Shown piece by piece: positions 1 through 8,412 of a DNA stretch of 28,292 nucleotides (position 1 is its first letter; each line of letters begins with the position of its first letter). Source of the DNA: an uncultured Odoribacter sp. (GTDB taxonomy: Bacteria > Bacteroidota > Bacteroidia > Bacteroidales > Marinifilaceae); assembly GCA_905193145.1 (NCBI GenBank), contig CAJJNP010000022.1, positions 1 to 28,292 on the forward strand, written 5' to 3'. The position numbers and the translations under genes were made by a program. The notes beneath the pieces were generated by a model. That model had not been told where the DNA came from, did not search any database, and was given only the letters and a program-made list of their open reading frames with translations.

Positions 1-9
1 ATTTGTATC

Positions 10-37
10 TTGATAACAGTAACTAACTGATTATCAA
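10..37. repeat. Imperfect inverted repeat at the window edge
   Basis: An 11-base arm (10-20, TTGATAACAGT) and a 12-base arm (26-37, ACTGATTATCAA) are complementary except for one bulged base, around a 5-base loop. It lies directly upstream of the truncated TPR frame and contains stops in all three frames. It could be the end of a mobile element, a recombination site or simply an intergenic hairpin; the sequence does not say which. Confidence 0.45.
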
Positions 38-49
38 TATACTTTATAT

Positions 50-547
50 TTGAAGAAGGAGTATCACAAGGCTGAGAAGTTGTTGGAAGCGGCTTTGACC
101 TTGCAGCAGAATGAGACAGTGAGCAACAATATGGGCGTGGTATATGCCAATACCGGAAATAAAGGCAAGGCTGCCGAGATGTTTAATCGCGCAAAGATCC
201 GTAAGGAAGCACGCTATAATATCGGGCTGGTATTGCTGGAGAACGATGAGTATGGCAAGGCGATTCCTTATCTGAAGGATATGCCGGATATTCATTTGGC
301 TTATGCACAGTTGATGAACAATGACAACCGGGCTGCATTGGAAACTTTCCGTAAGATTAAACTGAACAGTGCGATGGAGTATTATATGATGGCTGTTGCG
401 GCTGCCCGGACGAAGGATATGAAGGATATGGTGTACGCTTTGGAGAAAGCTGTAAAGTTGCAGCCGGACCTGAAAGAGTGGGCTGCAACAGATATCGCTT
501 TTTATCCTTATAAGGGAGAGGCTGTTTTTATGAGAATTGTAAAGTAA
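50..547 (+). pseudogene. TPR-repeat protein, C-terminal fragment
   Basis: This is a 165-residue reading frame made of tetratricopeptide-type helices (KKEYHKAEKLLEAAL, then YGKAIPYLKDMPDIHLAYAQL, then MVYALEKAVKLQPDLKEW). It most likely mediates protein-protein contacts. The frame opens in the middle of a TPR helix with only a TTG available, and has no signal peptide. The bases just before it carry stops in all three frames (TAA at 20, TAA at 24, TGA at 28). This is therefore probably the 3' remnant of a longer gene, such as the TPR tail of a larger envelope protein, cut by an insertion, inversion or contig edge. A short genuine protein starting at TTG cannot be excluded. It ends 5 bases before the stop of the convergent birA gene, with no obvious terminator between them. 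Confidence 0.55.
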
Positions 548-552
548 GCGGC

Positions 553-1293
553 TTACAAGTAGGTCACTTCTTTGAAAGCATAGAGGCGTTCGCATCCCGC
601 TTCATCCAGGAGACGTAATTGACCATATTCGTCCATGCCGGCGATGGAAGCCCGGAAACGTCCACGGGCATCTTCCCATTGGTGGATGCCTGTGCCACGA
701 TAAAGGTGGTGGAGGAATTCTTTTTCCAGAGTCGCGTAGTCGTGGATAGCAGCATAGCGTGCGTCGATGCAGGAGAGTAATTCTTCGAGTGCCTGTTGCA
801 GGGGAAGGGGATGGCTGATGAGTTGAAATAATGAAATCGGATTGGGAGCATCCGACAGGAAATGCTCCTGATTGACATTGAGGCCGACTCCGCAGATGGA
901 GTTGCCGATATACATGCCGGTAATCTTGTGTTCTATCAAGATGCCGGCTATTTTTTTGTTGCCGACATAGATGTCGTTGGGCCATTTGACAGATACATTG
1001 TCGGTGTAGCGGCTGACAAAGTCGAAGCAGCCGAGGGCTATCACCATGGAAACGGCAAATTGCCGGGAGGCTTCTAGGCGTTCAGGTTTGAGGACGACTG
1101 TCATGGAAATGTTGCTGTCGGGTGCACTTTCCCAAGAGTTGCCTACTTGTCCGCGGCCCTGTGTCTGGCGCCAGGTGAGGATGACCATGCGGTCTGTCAG
1201 TTGGTTGGAAGGCATCTCTGCTGCGCAGGTGTTGGTAGATGCCATCTCTTCGTATTCCAGGATATTGAAATTGCCTATTTTATATGTTTTCAT
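553..1293 (-). CDS. birA: Biotin--[acetyl-CoA-carboxylase] ligase
   Basis: Cytoplasmic enzyme that activates biotin with ATP and attaches it to the lysine of biotin carrier domains (acetyl-CoA carboxylase and other biotin-dependent carboxylases). The 246-residue protein shows the adenylate loop as QTQGRGQVGNSWES and the biotin-pocket segment KWPNDIYVGNKKIAGILIE, both typical of the BPL/LplA family, with a C-terminal SH3-like tail. No N-terminal helix-turn-helix is present, so it is a catalytic-only (class I) ligase, not a repressor. I chose ATG 1293 (MKTYKIGNF) rather than the in-frame start at 1332, because a good Bacteroides promoter puts the transcript start at about 1323. It is divergent from the lipoprotein gene at 1435. 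Confidence 0.93.
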   Translation of the reverse strand: MKTYKIGNFNILEYEEMASTNTCAAEMPSNQLTDRMVILTWRQTQGRGQVGNSWESAPDSNISMTVVLKPERLEASRQFAVSMVIALGCFDFVSRYTDNVSVKWPNDIYVGNKKIAGILIEHKITGMYIGNSICGVGLNVNQEHFLSDAPNPISLFQLISHPLPLQQALEELLSCIDARYAAIHDYATLEKEFLHHLYRGTGIHQWEDARGRFRASIAGMDEYGQLRLLDEAGCERLYAFKEVTYL

Positions 1294-1329
1294 GGCTGTT
1301 GTATTGCATCGTTTGTATTTTATATGCGC

Positions 1330-1361
1330 CAAAGGTATGGTAATTTTGGCATCTTTTCAAA
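1330..1361 (-). promoter_or_regulatory. birA promoter (Bacteroides type)
   Basis: On the minus strand, TACCTTTG (1337-1330) fits the -7 consensus TAnnTTTG exactly. A TTTG at 1361-1358 sits 20 bases upstream, which is the expected -33 element and spacing. It lies about 40 bases ahead of the chosen birA ATG. Confidence 0.65.
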
Positions 1362-1387
1362 TGAAAATATGTATGTTGAATGAGCCG

Positions 1388-1413
1388 AAGTTACGCTGAA
1401 AAGCGTAACTTTG
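1388..1413 (+). promoter_or_regulatory. Perfect hairpin/dyad overlapping a -7 element
   Basis: AAGTTACGCT (1388-1397) and AGCGTAACTT (1402-1411) form a 10-bp perfect stem closed by a GAAA tetraloop. The right arm contains TAACTTTG (1406-1413), an exact TAnnTTTG -7 match, 22 bases before the ATG at 1435. No TTTG is seen at the proper -33 spacing. It could be an operator for a dimeric regulator or a hairpin at the start of the lipoprotein transcript. Confidence 0.5.
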
Positions 1414-1434
1414 CGTTTATTTTAACTATTAGAT

Positions 1435-2439
1435 ATGAAAAAGAAGTTTTTGTGGCAGACAAGAAAACAAATCTTGTCTTTGTTGTTGTGTGCAGGATCT
1501 ATGATATCTGCCGGATGTGATAATCATAATAGCCAGAATCCGAAAATTTATTTCTGCAATCAGGAGGAGGGGAGAGATATTGTTTCTGTGCGGGATAATT
1601 ATTGCAATAATTTGAGTAAAAAAGATTTGTATTACCGCTTGCATGAGAAGGGCATGGAATCAACTGTGGATAATTATATTGCAGTGGCGTGTGAGTCTGT
1701 AAGTGAATGGAGTGAAGAGGAAATTTCCTGGTGGAAAAAATGTTTTGACCGGGTGTTCAAGGTTGCTGATTCGTGCGGGTATTCGCTACCGTTGCCGGGA
1801 GAAATCAAAGTGGTGAATTCTGCGATGGAGGAGGAAGGCGGGGCAGCCGGATATACTCGGGGTACGACAATATTTCTGAACAGCAAAGTCATGATGGGAA
1901 GAGAGGAAAAAGGAGTAGAACTGGTTGCTCATGAGTTGTTTCATGTACTGACACGCAATTGTCCTGACTTCCGGAAAGCGATGTATAAACAGGTGGGCTT
2001 TCATGTATTGGATCGGGAAATTGTATTACCGGATACACTGCGGAAGATTCAATTGTCGAATCCGGATGTGAATCTGCATGACAATTATATTAAATTGCAC
2101 AAAGGTTTGGAGGGAGATAAACCTCATGCTTTGTTCCTCTATTTTGGCAAACCGTATGCAGGAGGTGCTTTCTTTAATTACTTTGCTATCGGATTGTTGC
2201 CTTTGGATGAGAACATGAATCCAGTAATGCATGAAGACGGGACTCCGATTATCCGTTCGTTATATGATTATGCTGATTTCTTTGAGCAGGTGGGAAGAAA
2301 TACGGATTATTTGCTTGATGTAGAGGAAATTTTGGCTGAAAATTTTGTGTTGGCTTTGTTTGGTGAGGAGGAAAAAATGGTTTCACCGGAGGTGATTGCC
2401 AAGGTACGTGGGGTGATGAAAAATGGTCACTGGAAGTAG
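1435..2439 (+). CDS. Putative lipoprotein zinc metallopeptidase
   Basis: This 334-residue protein has a lipoprotein signal: a basic N-terminus, a hydrophobic stretch LSLLLCAGSMIS and a lipobox SAGC with Cys28. It is therefore probably anchored in the cell envelope. The segment VELVAHELFHVL (residues 161-172) carries an HExxH zinc motif with His166, Glu167 and His170. A Glu in EEILAENF (Glu302) could be the third zinc ligand of a gluzincin-like fold, but that is inference. I do not recognise a named family and cannot assign a substrate. The gene has its own presumed start region, with a hairpin at 1388-1411, and ends 54 bases before parE. Function beyond 'possible envelope protease' is unknown. 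Confidence 0.75.
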   Translation: MKKKFLWQTRKQILSLLLCAGSMISAGCDNHNSQNPKIYFCNQEEGRDIVSVRDNYCNNLSKKDLYYRLHEKGMESTVDNYIAVACESVSEWSEEEISWWKKCFDRVFKVADSCGYSLPLPGEIKVVNSAMEEEGGAAGYTRGTTIFLNSKVMMGREEKGVELVAHELFHVLTRNCPDFRKAMYKQVGFHVLDREIVLPDTLRKIQLSNPDVNLHDNYIKLHKGLEGDKPHALFLYFGKPYAGGAFFNYFAIGLLPLDENMNPVMHEDGTPIIRSLYDYADFFEQVGRNTDYLLDVEEILAENFVLALFGEEEKMVSPEVIAKVRGVMKNGHWK

Positions 2440-2458
2440 GATTTGGTTGTTTTTTTGC

Positions 2459-2466
2459 TATCTTTG
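2459..2466 (+). promoter_or_regulatory. Likely -7 element for the parE operon
   Basis: TATCTTTG matches TAnnTTTG and lies 27 bases before the parE ATG at 2494, just after the upstream stop codon. A TTTG at 2442-2445 is present but only 13 bases away, so the -33 element is not convincing. Confidence 0.45.
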
Positions 2467-2493
2467 CATACACTTCAAATTATTAGTTTTTTT

Positions 2494-4329
2494 ATGGCAG
2501 AGAATTATTCGGAAGATTCGATTAGGACGCTGGATTGGCAAGAGCATATCCGCTTGCGTCCCGGTATGTATATCGGGAAATTGGGGGATGGCTCGGCGGC
2601 TGATGACGGTATATATATTTTGGTGAAGGAGGTGGTTGACAATTCCATTGATGAGTTTGCGATGGGGGCGGGTACGGAAATCCGGATTACTGTGGAGGAC
2701 CGGAAGGTGACGGTGCGTGATTTTGGACGTGGAATCCCATTGGGTAAACTGGTGGATGCTTCATCGAAGATGAATACCGGAGCGAAGTATGATTCGGAGG
2801 CCTTTAAGAAGGCGGTGGGATTGAATGGTGTGGGTATCAAGGCTGTGAATGCTCTGTCTGAAATGTTCGAGATTCAGTCGTTCCGTGACGGGAAGACAAA
2901 ATATGTCCGTTATTCAAGGGCTAAAATTGTGGAGGAACGCAAGATTGAGGATTCTGACCAGCCTGACGGAACGCAGGTGGTGTTTTTGGCCGATAAGGAG
3001 ATTTTCGGAAACTACCACTTTATAGGAGATTATCTGGAGGCCATGGTAAAGAATTATGTCTTTTTGAATACCGGTCTGACGATTGTGTTCAACGGACATA
3101 AGTATTTTTCGAAGCATGGTTTATATGATCTTTTGACCGAAAATATGAATGGTGACGGACTTTATCCGATTATCCATTTGAAGGGGGAGGATATCGAAAT
3201 TGCCATGACTCATGGAAGGCAGTATGGAGAGGAGTATTATTCGTTTGTGAACGGGCAGCATACTACGCAGGGCGGTACTCATTTGGCAGCTTTCCGGGAG
3301 GCGTTGAGCAAGACTATCCGGGATTTTTACAAGAAAGATTTTGATGTGTCGGATATCAGGACCTCTATTATCGGCGCAATCAGTATCAAGGTGCAGGAGC
3401 CGGTGTTCGAGTCGCAGACCAAGACGAAGCTGGGCTCGAAAGATATGGGACCGGACGGACCGACGGTGCGTAATTTTGTGATGGATTTTATTACGCGGGA
3501 ACTGGATAATTATTTGCACCGGAATCCGGATACGGCAGAGTTGCTGTTGAAGAAGATTGTCGAAACAGAGCGGGAGAGAAAAGCGATGGCCGGCGTGCAG
3601 AAGATTGCCCGCGAACGTGCCAAGCAGGTGAGCTTGAATAATAAGAAATTGCGTGATTGCAGGGTGCATTTCAATTCGAACCATGAGCAGAAAAATGAGT
3701 CGTCTATTTTTATTACGGAGGGTGACTCAGCAAGCGGTTCTATCACCAAATCGCGTAATGTGAATACGCAGGCAGTGTTCAGTTTGCGTGGTAAGCCGTT
3801 GAATTCCTATGGTTTGACGAAGAAGGTGGTGTATGAGAACGAGGAGTTCAATTTGCTGCAGGCAGCTTTGAATATTGAAAACGGTTTGGAAGATTTGCGC
3901 TATAATAATGTGATTATCGCTACTGATGCCGATGTGGACGGTATGCATATCCGATTGTTGTTGCTGACTTTCTTTTTGCAGTTTTTCCCGGATCTGGTGC
4001 GTAGAGGGCATGTTTATATTTTGCAGACTCCTCTGTTCAGGGTGCGAAATAAAAAAGAGACCCGCTATTGTTATTCGGATGCAGAACGTGAGAATGCTAT
4101 CCGGAATTTAGGTCCGAAGCCGGAGATTACGCGCTTTAAAGGTCTGGGTGAGATTTCGCCTTCCGAGTTTGTGCATTTTATCGGTAAGGATATCCGGTTG
4201 GAGCCGGTGCGTATCTCAAAGGGGGATTCCATTAGTGAGGTGTTGAGTTATTATATGGGTAAAAATACTCCTGAAAGACAGGATTTTATCATTGATAATC
4301 TGTATATAGAAAAAGACGAATTGCGGTAA
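2494..4329 (+). CDS. parE: DNA topoisomerase IV subunit B
   Basis: ATPase subunit of a type IIA topoisomerase, which with ParC decatenates and relaxes chromosomal DNA. The 611-residue protein begins with the GHKL ATPase fold: [10 protein letters not shown] with catalytic Glu46 and Asn50, the DFGRGIP loop and [15 protein letters not shown] transducer domain follows, then the Toprim domain with EGDSASGS (Glu about 409) and DADVDG (about 478-483) that bind magnesium. The length fits ParE/short GyrB without the long insertion of E. coli GyrB. I chose ATG 2494 (MAENYSED); the in-frame ATG-less extension to 2443 overlaps the promoter. parC follows after 16 bases, which supports topoisomerase IV rather than gyrase. 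Confidence 0.93.
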   Translation: MAENYSEDSIRTLDWQEHIRLRPGMYIGKLGDGSAADDGIYILVKEVVDNSIDEFAMGAGTEIRITVEDRKVTVRDFGRGIPLGKLVDASSKMNTGAKYDSEAFKKAVGLNGVGIKAVNALSEMFEIQSFRDGKTKYVRYSRAKIVEERKIEDSDQPDGTQVVFLADKEIFGNYHFIGDYLEAMVKNYVFLNTGLTIVFNGHKYFSKHGLYDLLTENMNGDGLYPIIHLKGEDIEIAMTHGRQYGEEYYSFVNGQHTTQGGTHLAAFREALSKTIRDFYKKDFDVSDIRTSIIGAISIKVQEPVFESQTKTKLGSKDMGPDGPTVRNFVMDFITRELDNYLHRNPDTAELLLKKIVETERERKAMAGVQKIARERAKQVSLNNKKLRDCRVHFNSNHEQKNESSIFITEGDSASGSITKSRNVNTQAVFSLRGKPLNSYGLTKKVVYENEEFNLLQAALNIENGLEDLRYNNVIIATDADVDGMHIRLLLLTFFLQFFPDLVRRGHVYILQTPLFRVRNKKETRYCYSDAERENAIRNLGPKPEITRFKGLGEISPSEFVHFIGKDIRLEPVRISKGDSISEVLSYYMGKNTPERQDFIIDNLYIEKDELR

Positions 4330-4345
4330 TTTAAAATAGATATTT

Positions 4346-6937
4346 ATGGGTGAGGATACACTAGAGGACGTGGGTAGCATCCGTTCTATCCAGCATTTGG
4401 ACGGTATGTATCAAAAGTGGTTTCTGGATTATGCATCGTATGTAATCTTGGAGCGTGCTGTGCCGTATGTGGATGACGGGCTGAAGCCGGTGCAAAGACG
4501 TATTTTGCATTCGATGCGGGAGATGGATGACGGGCGTTACAACAAGGTGGCTAATATTATCGGAAATACGATGAAGTACCATCCGCATGGTGACGCTTCG
4601 ATCGGTGATGCTTTGGTGCAGTTGGGGCAGAAGGATTTGTTGGTGGATTGCCAGGGAAACTGGGGTAATATCTTGACGGGAGATGGGGCTGCTGCTCCCC
4701 GTTACATTGAAGCGCGGTTGTCAAAGTTTGCATTGGAGGTGGTGTTTAACCCGAAAACAACCCAGTGGAAGCAGTCTTATGATGGGCGTAACCGAGAGCC
4801 GGTGACGTTGCCTGTAAAGTTTCCGCTGTTGCTGGCACAGGGGGTAGAAGGAATTGCCGTTGGTCTGGCATCGAAGATTTTGCCGCATAATTTCAATGAA
4901 TTGATAGATGCTTGTATCGCTCATTTGAAGCATGAGGAGTTTGTGCTTTATCCGGATTTCCCGACCGGAGGGATGATCGATGTGTCGAAATACAGTGACG
5001 GTATGCGGGGAGGAAATGTGAAAATCCGGGCCAAGATTGAGAAAGACAGTAGCAATCGGGTGTTGCGTATTACGGAAATACCGTTTGGACGTACGACACA
5101 GTCGTTGATTGACAGTATTATCAAGGCCAATGATAAGGGAAAAATCAAAATCAAGAAGATTGATGATAATACAGCGCAAAATGTTGAGATTTTGATACAA
5201 TTGGCAGCAGGAGTATCATCGGATAAGACGATTGATGCCTTGTATGCGTTTACAGATTGTGAGTTGTCTATTTCTCCGAACTCTTGTGTGATTGATCATG
5301 AGAAACCGTGTTTTATGCCGGTGTCGGATATCTTGAGAAAGTCGGCCGATGATACGGTGGCGTTGTTGAAGCTGGAATTGGAAATTCGGTTGAAGGAATT
5401 GTTGGAGGATCTGCATTTTGTGTCGTTGGAGCGGATATTTATTGAGGAGCGGATATACAAGGACAAGGAGTTTGAGGAGGGGGAAACGCTGGAGCTTGTC
5501 ATTGCTCATGTCCACAAGCGTCTACAACCTTTTTTACCGAAATTGTATCGGGAGGTGACAGATGAGGATGTGAAGCGTTTGCTGGAGATAAAGATGAAGC
5601 GTATACTGAAATTCAGTTCGGAGGAAGCAGACCGTTATATCCAGGCTCTTGAGGGTGAAATTGCAGAGGTGAAAAATAATATCGAGCATATAATTCCTTA
5701 TTCTATTGCTTATTATGAGCGGATTAAGGAAAAGTATGGTAAGGGAAGGGAACGTAAGACAGAAATACGTAATTTTGAGAATATAGAGGCTGCGAAGGTG
5801 GTGATAGCCAATGAAAAGTTGTATATTAACCGGGAAGAGGGATTTATCGGTACGGCCTTGAAGAAAGATGAGTTTATCTGTGAGTGTTCGGATATAGATG
5901 AGGTAATTGTCTTTAAAAAGGACGGTACTTATTATGTGACGAAGGTGGCAGATAAGATTTTTGTCGGGAAGGATGTATTGCATGTCAATGTATTCAAGAA
6001 AAATGACCGGCGAACGATATATAATGTAGCATATAGAGATGGACGGTATGGAGTGACGTATGTGAAACGTTTTAATGTGACCGGAGTGACGAGGGATAAG
6101 GAATATAATCTGACAAAGGGGACGTCCGGTTCGCGTGTACTTTATTTTTCTGCAAATTCCAATGGAGAAGCGGAAATTATCAAAGTATGTCTGAAGCCGA
6201 AGCCTGCTCTTAAGAAATTGGTTTTCGAATATGATTTTGCCGACTTGGCAATTAAAGGAAGGGATTCGCAGGGGAATATTCTTTCGAAAAACGATGTGCA
6301 TAAAATCAGTGTGGTGCAAAAGGGTGTATCAACCTTAGGGGGACGGAAGATTTGGCTGGATGAGGATGTGTTGCGCTTGAATACAGATAACCGGGGTAAA
6401 TTTTTGGGAGAATTCCAGGGTGAGGAGCGTATTTTGATTGTGAATAAAAACGGTACGTATTATACCTCTGATTTTGATTTGAGTAATCATTATGAAGAGG
6501 GATATCAGATATTTGAGAAGTTTGAACCTGAAAAGGTGTGGGCTGCCGTATTTTTTGATTCCGAACAAAATTATTATTACTTGAAGCGTTTCCGTTTTGA
6601 GGAATCTGCAAAATTAAATAGTTTTATCGGTGAGGCGAAGGATTCGTATTTGGTGTGTCTGAGTGATGAGCAGCATCCGCGTTTTGAAGTGGTATTTGGC
6701 GGACGCTATGAGTCGCGACCGGCCGAGGTGATTGTTGCAGAAGATTTTATTGCCGAGAAGTCGTTTAAGGCACGAGGCAAGCGTGTGACTACATTTGAGG
6801 TAAAGGAGATTCGAGAAATCGAACCTCTGGAGCAGGAATCCGAAGAGGTTGAGGAGGTGGAGTTTGAAATTACAAATCCCGAAGAAGTGGCGGGAGAGAC
6901 ACAGATGACTTTGGACTTTACTCAGGAAGAGGAATGA
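4346..6937 (+). CDS. parC: DNA topoisomerase IV subunit A
   Basis: DNA cleavage and rejoining subunit of topoisomerase IV, partner of the ParE encoded just upstream. The 863-residue protein has the winged-helix core with the active tyrosine in AAPRYIEARLS (Tyr120). The quinolone-region segment YHPHGDASIGDALV follows Lys77. A coiled-coil tower and gate lie in the middle, with a long C-terminal beta-pinwheel-like half from about residue 500 and an acidic tail rich in Glu. At the place of E. coli GyrA Ser83 it has Ala84, followed by Ser85. The stop codon overlaps the next gene's ATG by 4 bases (ATGA), so the two are translationally coupled. GyrA is the alternative, but pairing and motif style favour ParC. 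Confidence 0.92.
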   Translation: MGEDTLEDVGSIRSIQHLDGMYQKWFLDYASYVILERAVPYVDDGLKPVQRRILHSMREMDDGRYNKVANIIGNTMKYHPHGDASIGDALVQLGQKDLLVDCQGNWGNILTGDGAAAPRYIEARLSKFALEVVFNPKTTQWKQSYDGRNREPVTLPVKFPLLLAQGVEGIAVGLASKILPHNFNELIDACIAHLKHEEFVLYPDFPTGGMIDVSKYSDGMRGGNVKIRAKIEKDSSNRVLRITEIPFGRTTQSLIDSIIKANDKGKIKIKKIDDNTAQNVEILIQLAAGVSSDKTIDALYAFTDCELSISPNSCVIDHEKPCFMPVSDILRKSADDTVALLKLELEIRLKELLEDLHFVSLERIFIEERIYKDKEFEEGETLELVIAHVHKRLQPFLPKLYREVTDEDVKRLLEIKMKRILKFSSEEADRYIQALEGEIAEVKNNIEHIIPYSIAYYERIKEKYGKGRERKTEIRNFENIEAAKVVIANEKLYINREEGFIGTALKKDEFICECSDIDEVIVFKKDGTYYVTKVADKIFVGKDVLHVNVFKKNDRRTIYNVAYRDGRYGVTYVKRFNVTGVTRDKEYNLTKGTSGSRVLYFSANSNGEAEIIKVCLKPKPALKKLVFEYDFADLAIKGRDSQGNILSKNDVHKISVVQKGVSTLGGRKIWLDEDVLRLNTDNRGKFLGEFQGEERILIVNKNGTYYTSDFDLSNHYEEGYQIFEKFEPEKVWAAVFFDSEQNYYYLKRFRFEESAKLNSFIGEAKDSYLVCLSDEQHPRFEVVFGGRYESRPAEVIVAEDFIAEKSFKARGKRVTTFEVKEIREIEPLEQESEEVEEVEFEITNPEEVAGETQMTLDFTQEEE

Positions 6938-7404
6938 AATATTTTTTAGTGGGATATATGGCTTGCGGTAAGAGCCGGAGAGGACGTTTGATGGCTGAAA
7001 GTCTGGGAATCCGTTTTATTGACCTGGATGATTATATCGTGAGGCGTGAGATGAGGACGATTCCGCAAATTTTTGCTGTTGACGGGGAGGATGTTTTCCG
7101 GAGGTTGGAACAACGTTATTTGCATGAAGTGTGTGAGTTGTATGGGGATTTTGTAATGGCGACAGGGGGGGGAACCCCTTGTTTTTTTGATAATATGGAA
7201 TATATGAACCGACAAGGTAAAACCATCTTTTTGAATACGGATGTAGATATTATTGTCGAGCGTTTGTTGAAAGCAAAATTTCGTCGTCCGCTAATAAGTA
7301 GACTGAATAATAATGAAGTGCATGCATATGTTGAAAAACATTTGCAAGAGCGGATGCCATTTTATTTGCAGGCACAGGAGATAGAAAATAGCTATTTATC
7401 TTGA
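6934..7404 (+). CDS. aroK: Shikimate kinase-like protein, short C-terminus
   Basis: Shikimate kinase phosphorylates shikimate at the 3-hydroxyl in chorismate synthesis. Visible elements are a P-loop (GYMACGKS, residues 7-14), the shikimate-binding DxD in FIDLDDY, an FRRLE arginine segment, the TGGGTPCFF glycine triplet, the lid RRPLI and the ERMPFY arginine. The protein is only 156 residues, against roughly 170-180 in the family. It stops right after ERMPFYLQAQ, so the last strand and helix near the adenine site are missing, and no continuation is seen in other frames. The lid and substrate residues remain, so activity is possible but unproven. It overlaps parC by 4 bases and is followed 4 bases later by the MBL gene. 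Confidence 0.82.
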   Translation: MKYFLVGYMACGKSRRGRLMAESLGIRFIDLDDYIVRREMRTIPQIFAVDGEDVFRRLEQRYLHEVCELYGDFVMATGGGTPCFFDNMEYMNRQGKTIFLNTDVDIIVERLLKAKFRRPLISRLNNNEVHAYVEKHLQERMPFYLQAQEIENSYLS

Positions 7405-7408
7405 TGTT

Positions 7409-8401
7409 ATGGGTGAACATATAACTTTTCGAAGGAATGAAAGTTTGAAGGTGATACAACCCTATTGGCGGGGAAATCCTGTTGTAAAAGGGCGTTTTGT
7501 CAATCGTCAGCATCGGGTGAAACATGGTGTGGGCAATGTGATGAAGTGGCGTTTTTCTCCTAATCCACAACGAAAAGAGAAGCGTCAGGAAAATTGGAAT
7601 CCACATTTAATACCGGTACATAGTCTGGAGCATTTGAGCGGTGATTTTCTGGTGTGGCTGGGGCATAATTCTTTTTACATGCAGTTAGCGGGTAGGAGGA
7701 TTATGTTTGATCCAGTTTTTGGAAATATACCTTTTGTCAAACGGAAAAGTAAATTTCCTGCAGACCCGGCTGTGTTTCAACATATCGATTATTTACTGGT
7801 CAGTCATGACCATTTTGATCATTTGGACAAACCGAGTGTAATGAGACTATTTAAGGGAAATCCTCAGATGAAGGTGTTTTGTGGTTTTGGTGTGGGAAAG
7901 TTGATTCAGGGGTGGTGCCCGGGGATTGAGGTTGTGGAGGCCGGATGGTATCAACAATTGGATGACGGACAATTGAAAATCACTTTTTTACCTGCCCAGC
8001 ACTGGGGTAAACGTTCGTTGAATGACGGAGGACAGCGTTTGTGGGGAGCTTTTATGTTGCAGGGGGATGGTTTGTCGGTGTATTATGGCGGAGATACGGG
8101 TTATTCGAATCATTTTGTAGAGATACCGGAATTGTTTGGAGAACCGGATTATGCTTTGTTAGGGATAGGGGCTTATAAGCCTCGGTGGTTTATGCAGCCG
8201 AATCATATTTCACCCTATGATACATTGACGGCTTCGGAGGAAATGCGGGCAAGAGTGACAATCCCCATGCATTATGGAACATTTGATTTGTCGGATGAGC
8301 CGCTGAGTGATCCGCCTTCTGTTTTTGCTGCAGAGGCCAAGAAACGCGGTATTCGGGTGGAGATACCGGTTTTAGGCGAGGTGGTAAAATTATCTAAGTA
8401 A
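7409..8401 (+). CDS. MBL-fold hydrolase, NAPE-PLD/RomA-like
   Basis: A 330-residue metallo-beta-lactamase-fold protein. The metal site is clear: SHDHFDHLD gives His133, His135, Asp137 and His138, with further ligands His198 (PAQHW), Asp229 (YYGGDTGYS) and His288 (PMHYGTF). The N-terminal stretch with NWNPHLIPV, and WLGHNSFYMQ before the metal motif, resemble the family of N-acyl-phosphatidylethanolamine phospholipase D and bacterial RomA-like proteins. A phosphodiesterase acting on a lipid-type substrate is therefore the best guess. No signal peptide is seen, so it is probably cytoplasmic or on the inner face of the membrane. It is the fourth gene of the topoisomerase run. The exact substrate is not known from sequence. 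Confidence 0.85.
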   Translation: MGEHITFRRNESLKVIQPYWRGNPVVKGRFVNRQHRVKHGVGNVMKWRFSPNPQRKEKRQENWNPHLIPVHSLEHLSGDFLVWLGHNSFYMQLAGRRIMFDPVFGNIPFVKRKSKFPADPAVFQHIDYLLVSHDHFDHLDKPSVMRLFKGNPQMKVFCGFGVGKLIQGWCPGIEVVEAGWYQQLDDGQLKITFLPAQHWGKRSLNDGGQRLWGAFMLQGDGLSVYYGGDTGYSNHFVEIPELFGEPDYALLGIGAYKPRWFMQPNHISPYDTLTASEEMRARVTIPMHYGTFDLSDEPLSDPPSVFAAEAKKRGIRVEIPVLGEVVKLSK

Positions 8402-8412
8402 TAATATATTTT

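Noticed and set aside
1388..1413. Possible invertible-promoter (Mpi-type) repeat containing GTTAC and GTAAC
   Set aside because: I found no second, inverted copy flanking a promoter in the window. The spacing between the half-sites (10 bases) also does not fit the form I remember for those switches.
3121..3684. Minus-strand frame of 187 residues
   Set aside because: It lies antisense inside parE with low-complexity His/Leu/Arg composition and no recognisable domain.
5534..6319. Long minus-strand frame of 261 residues
   Set aside because: It lies wholly inside parC in an antisense frame, with no start context or domain; it is a shadow of the codon use of parC.
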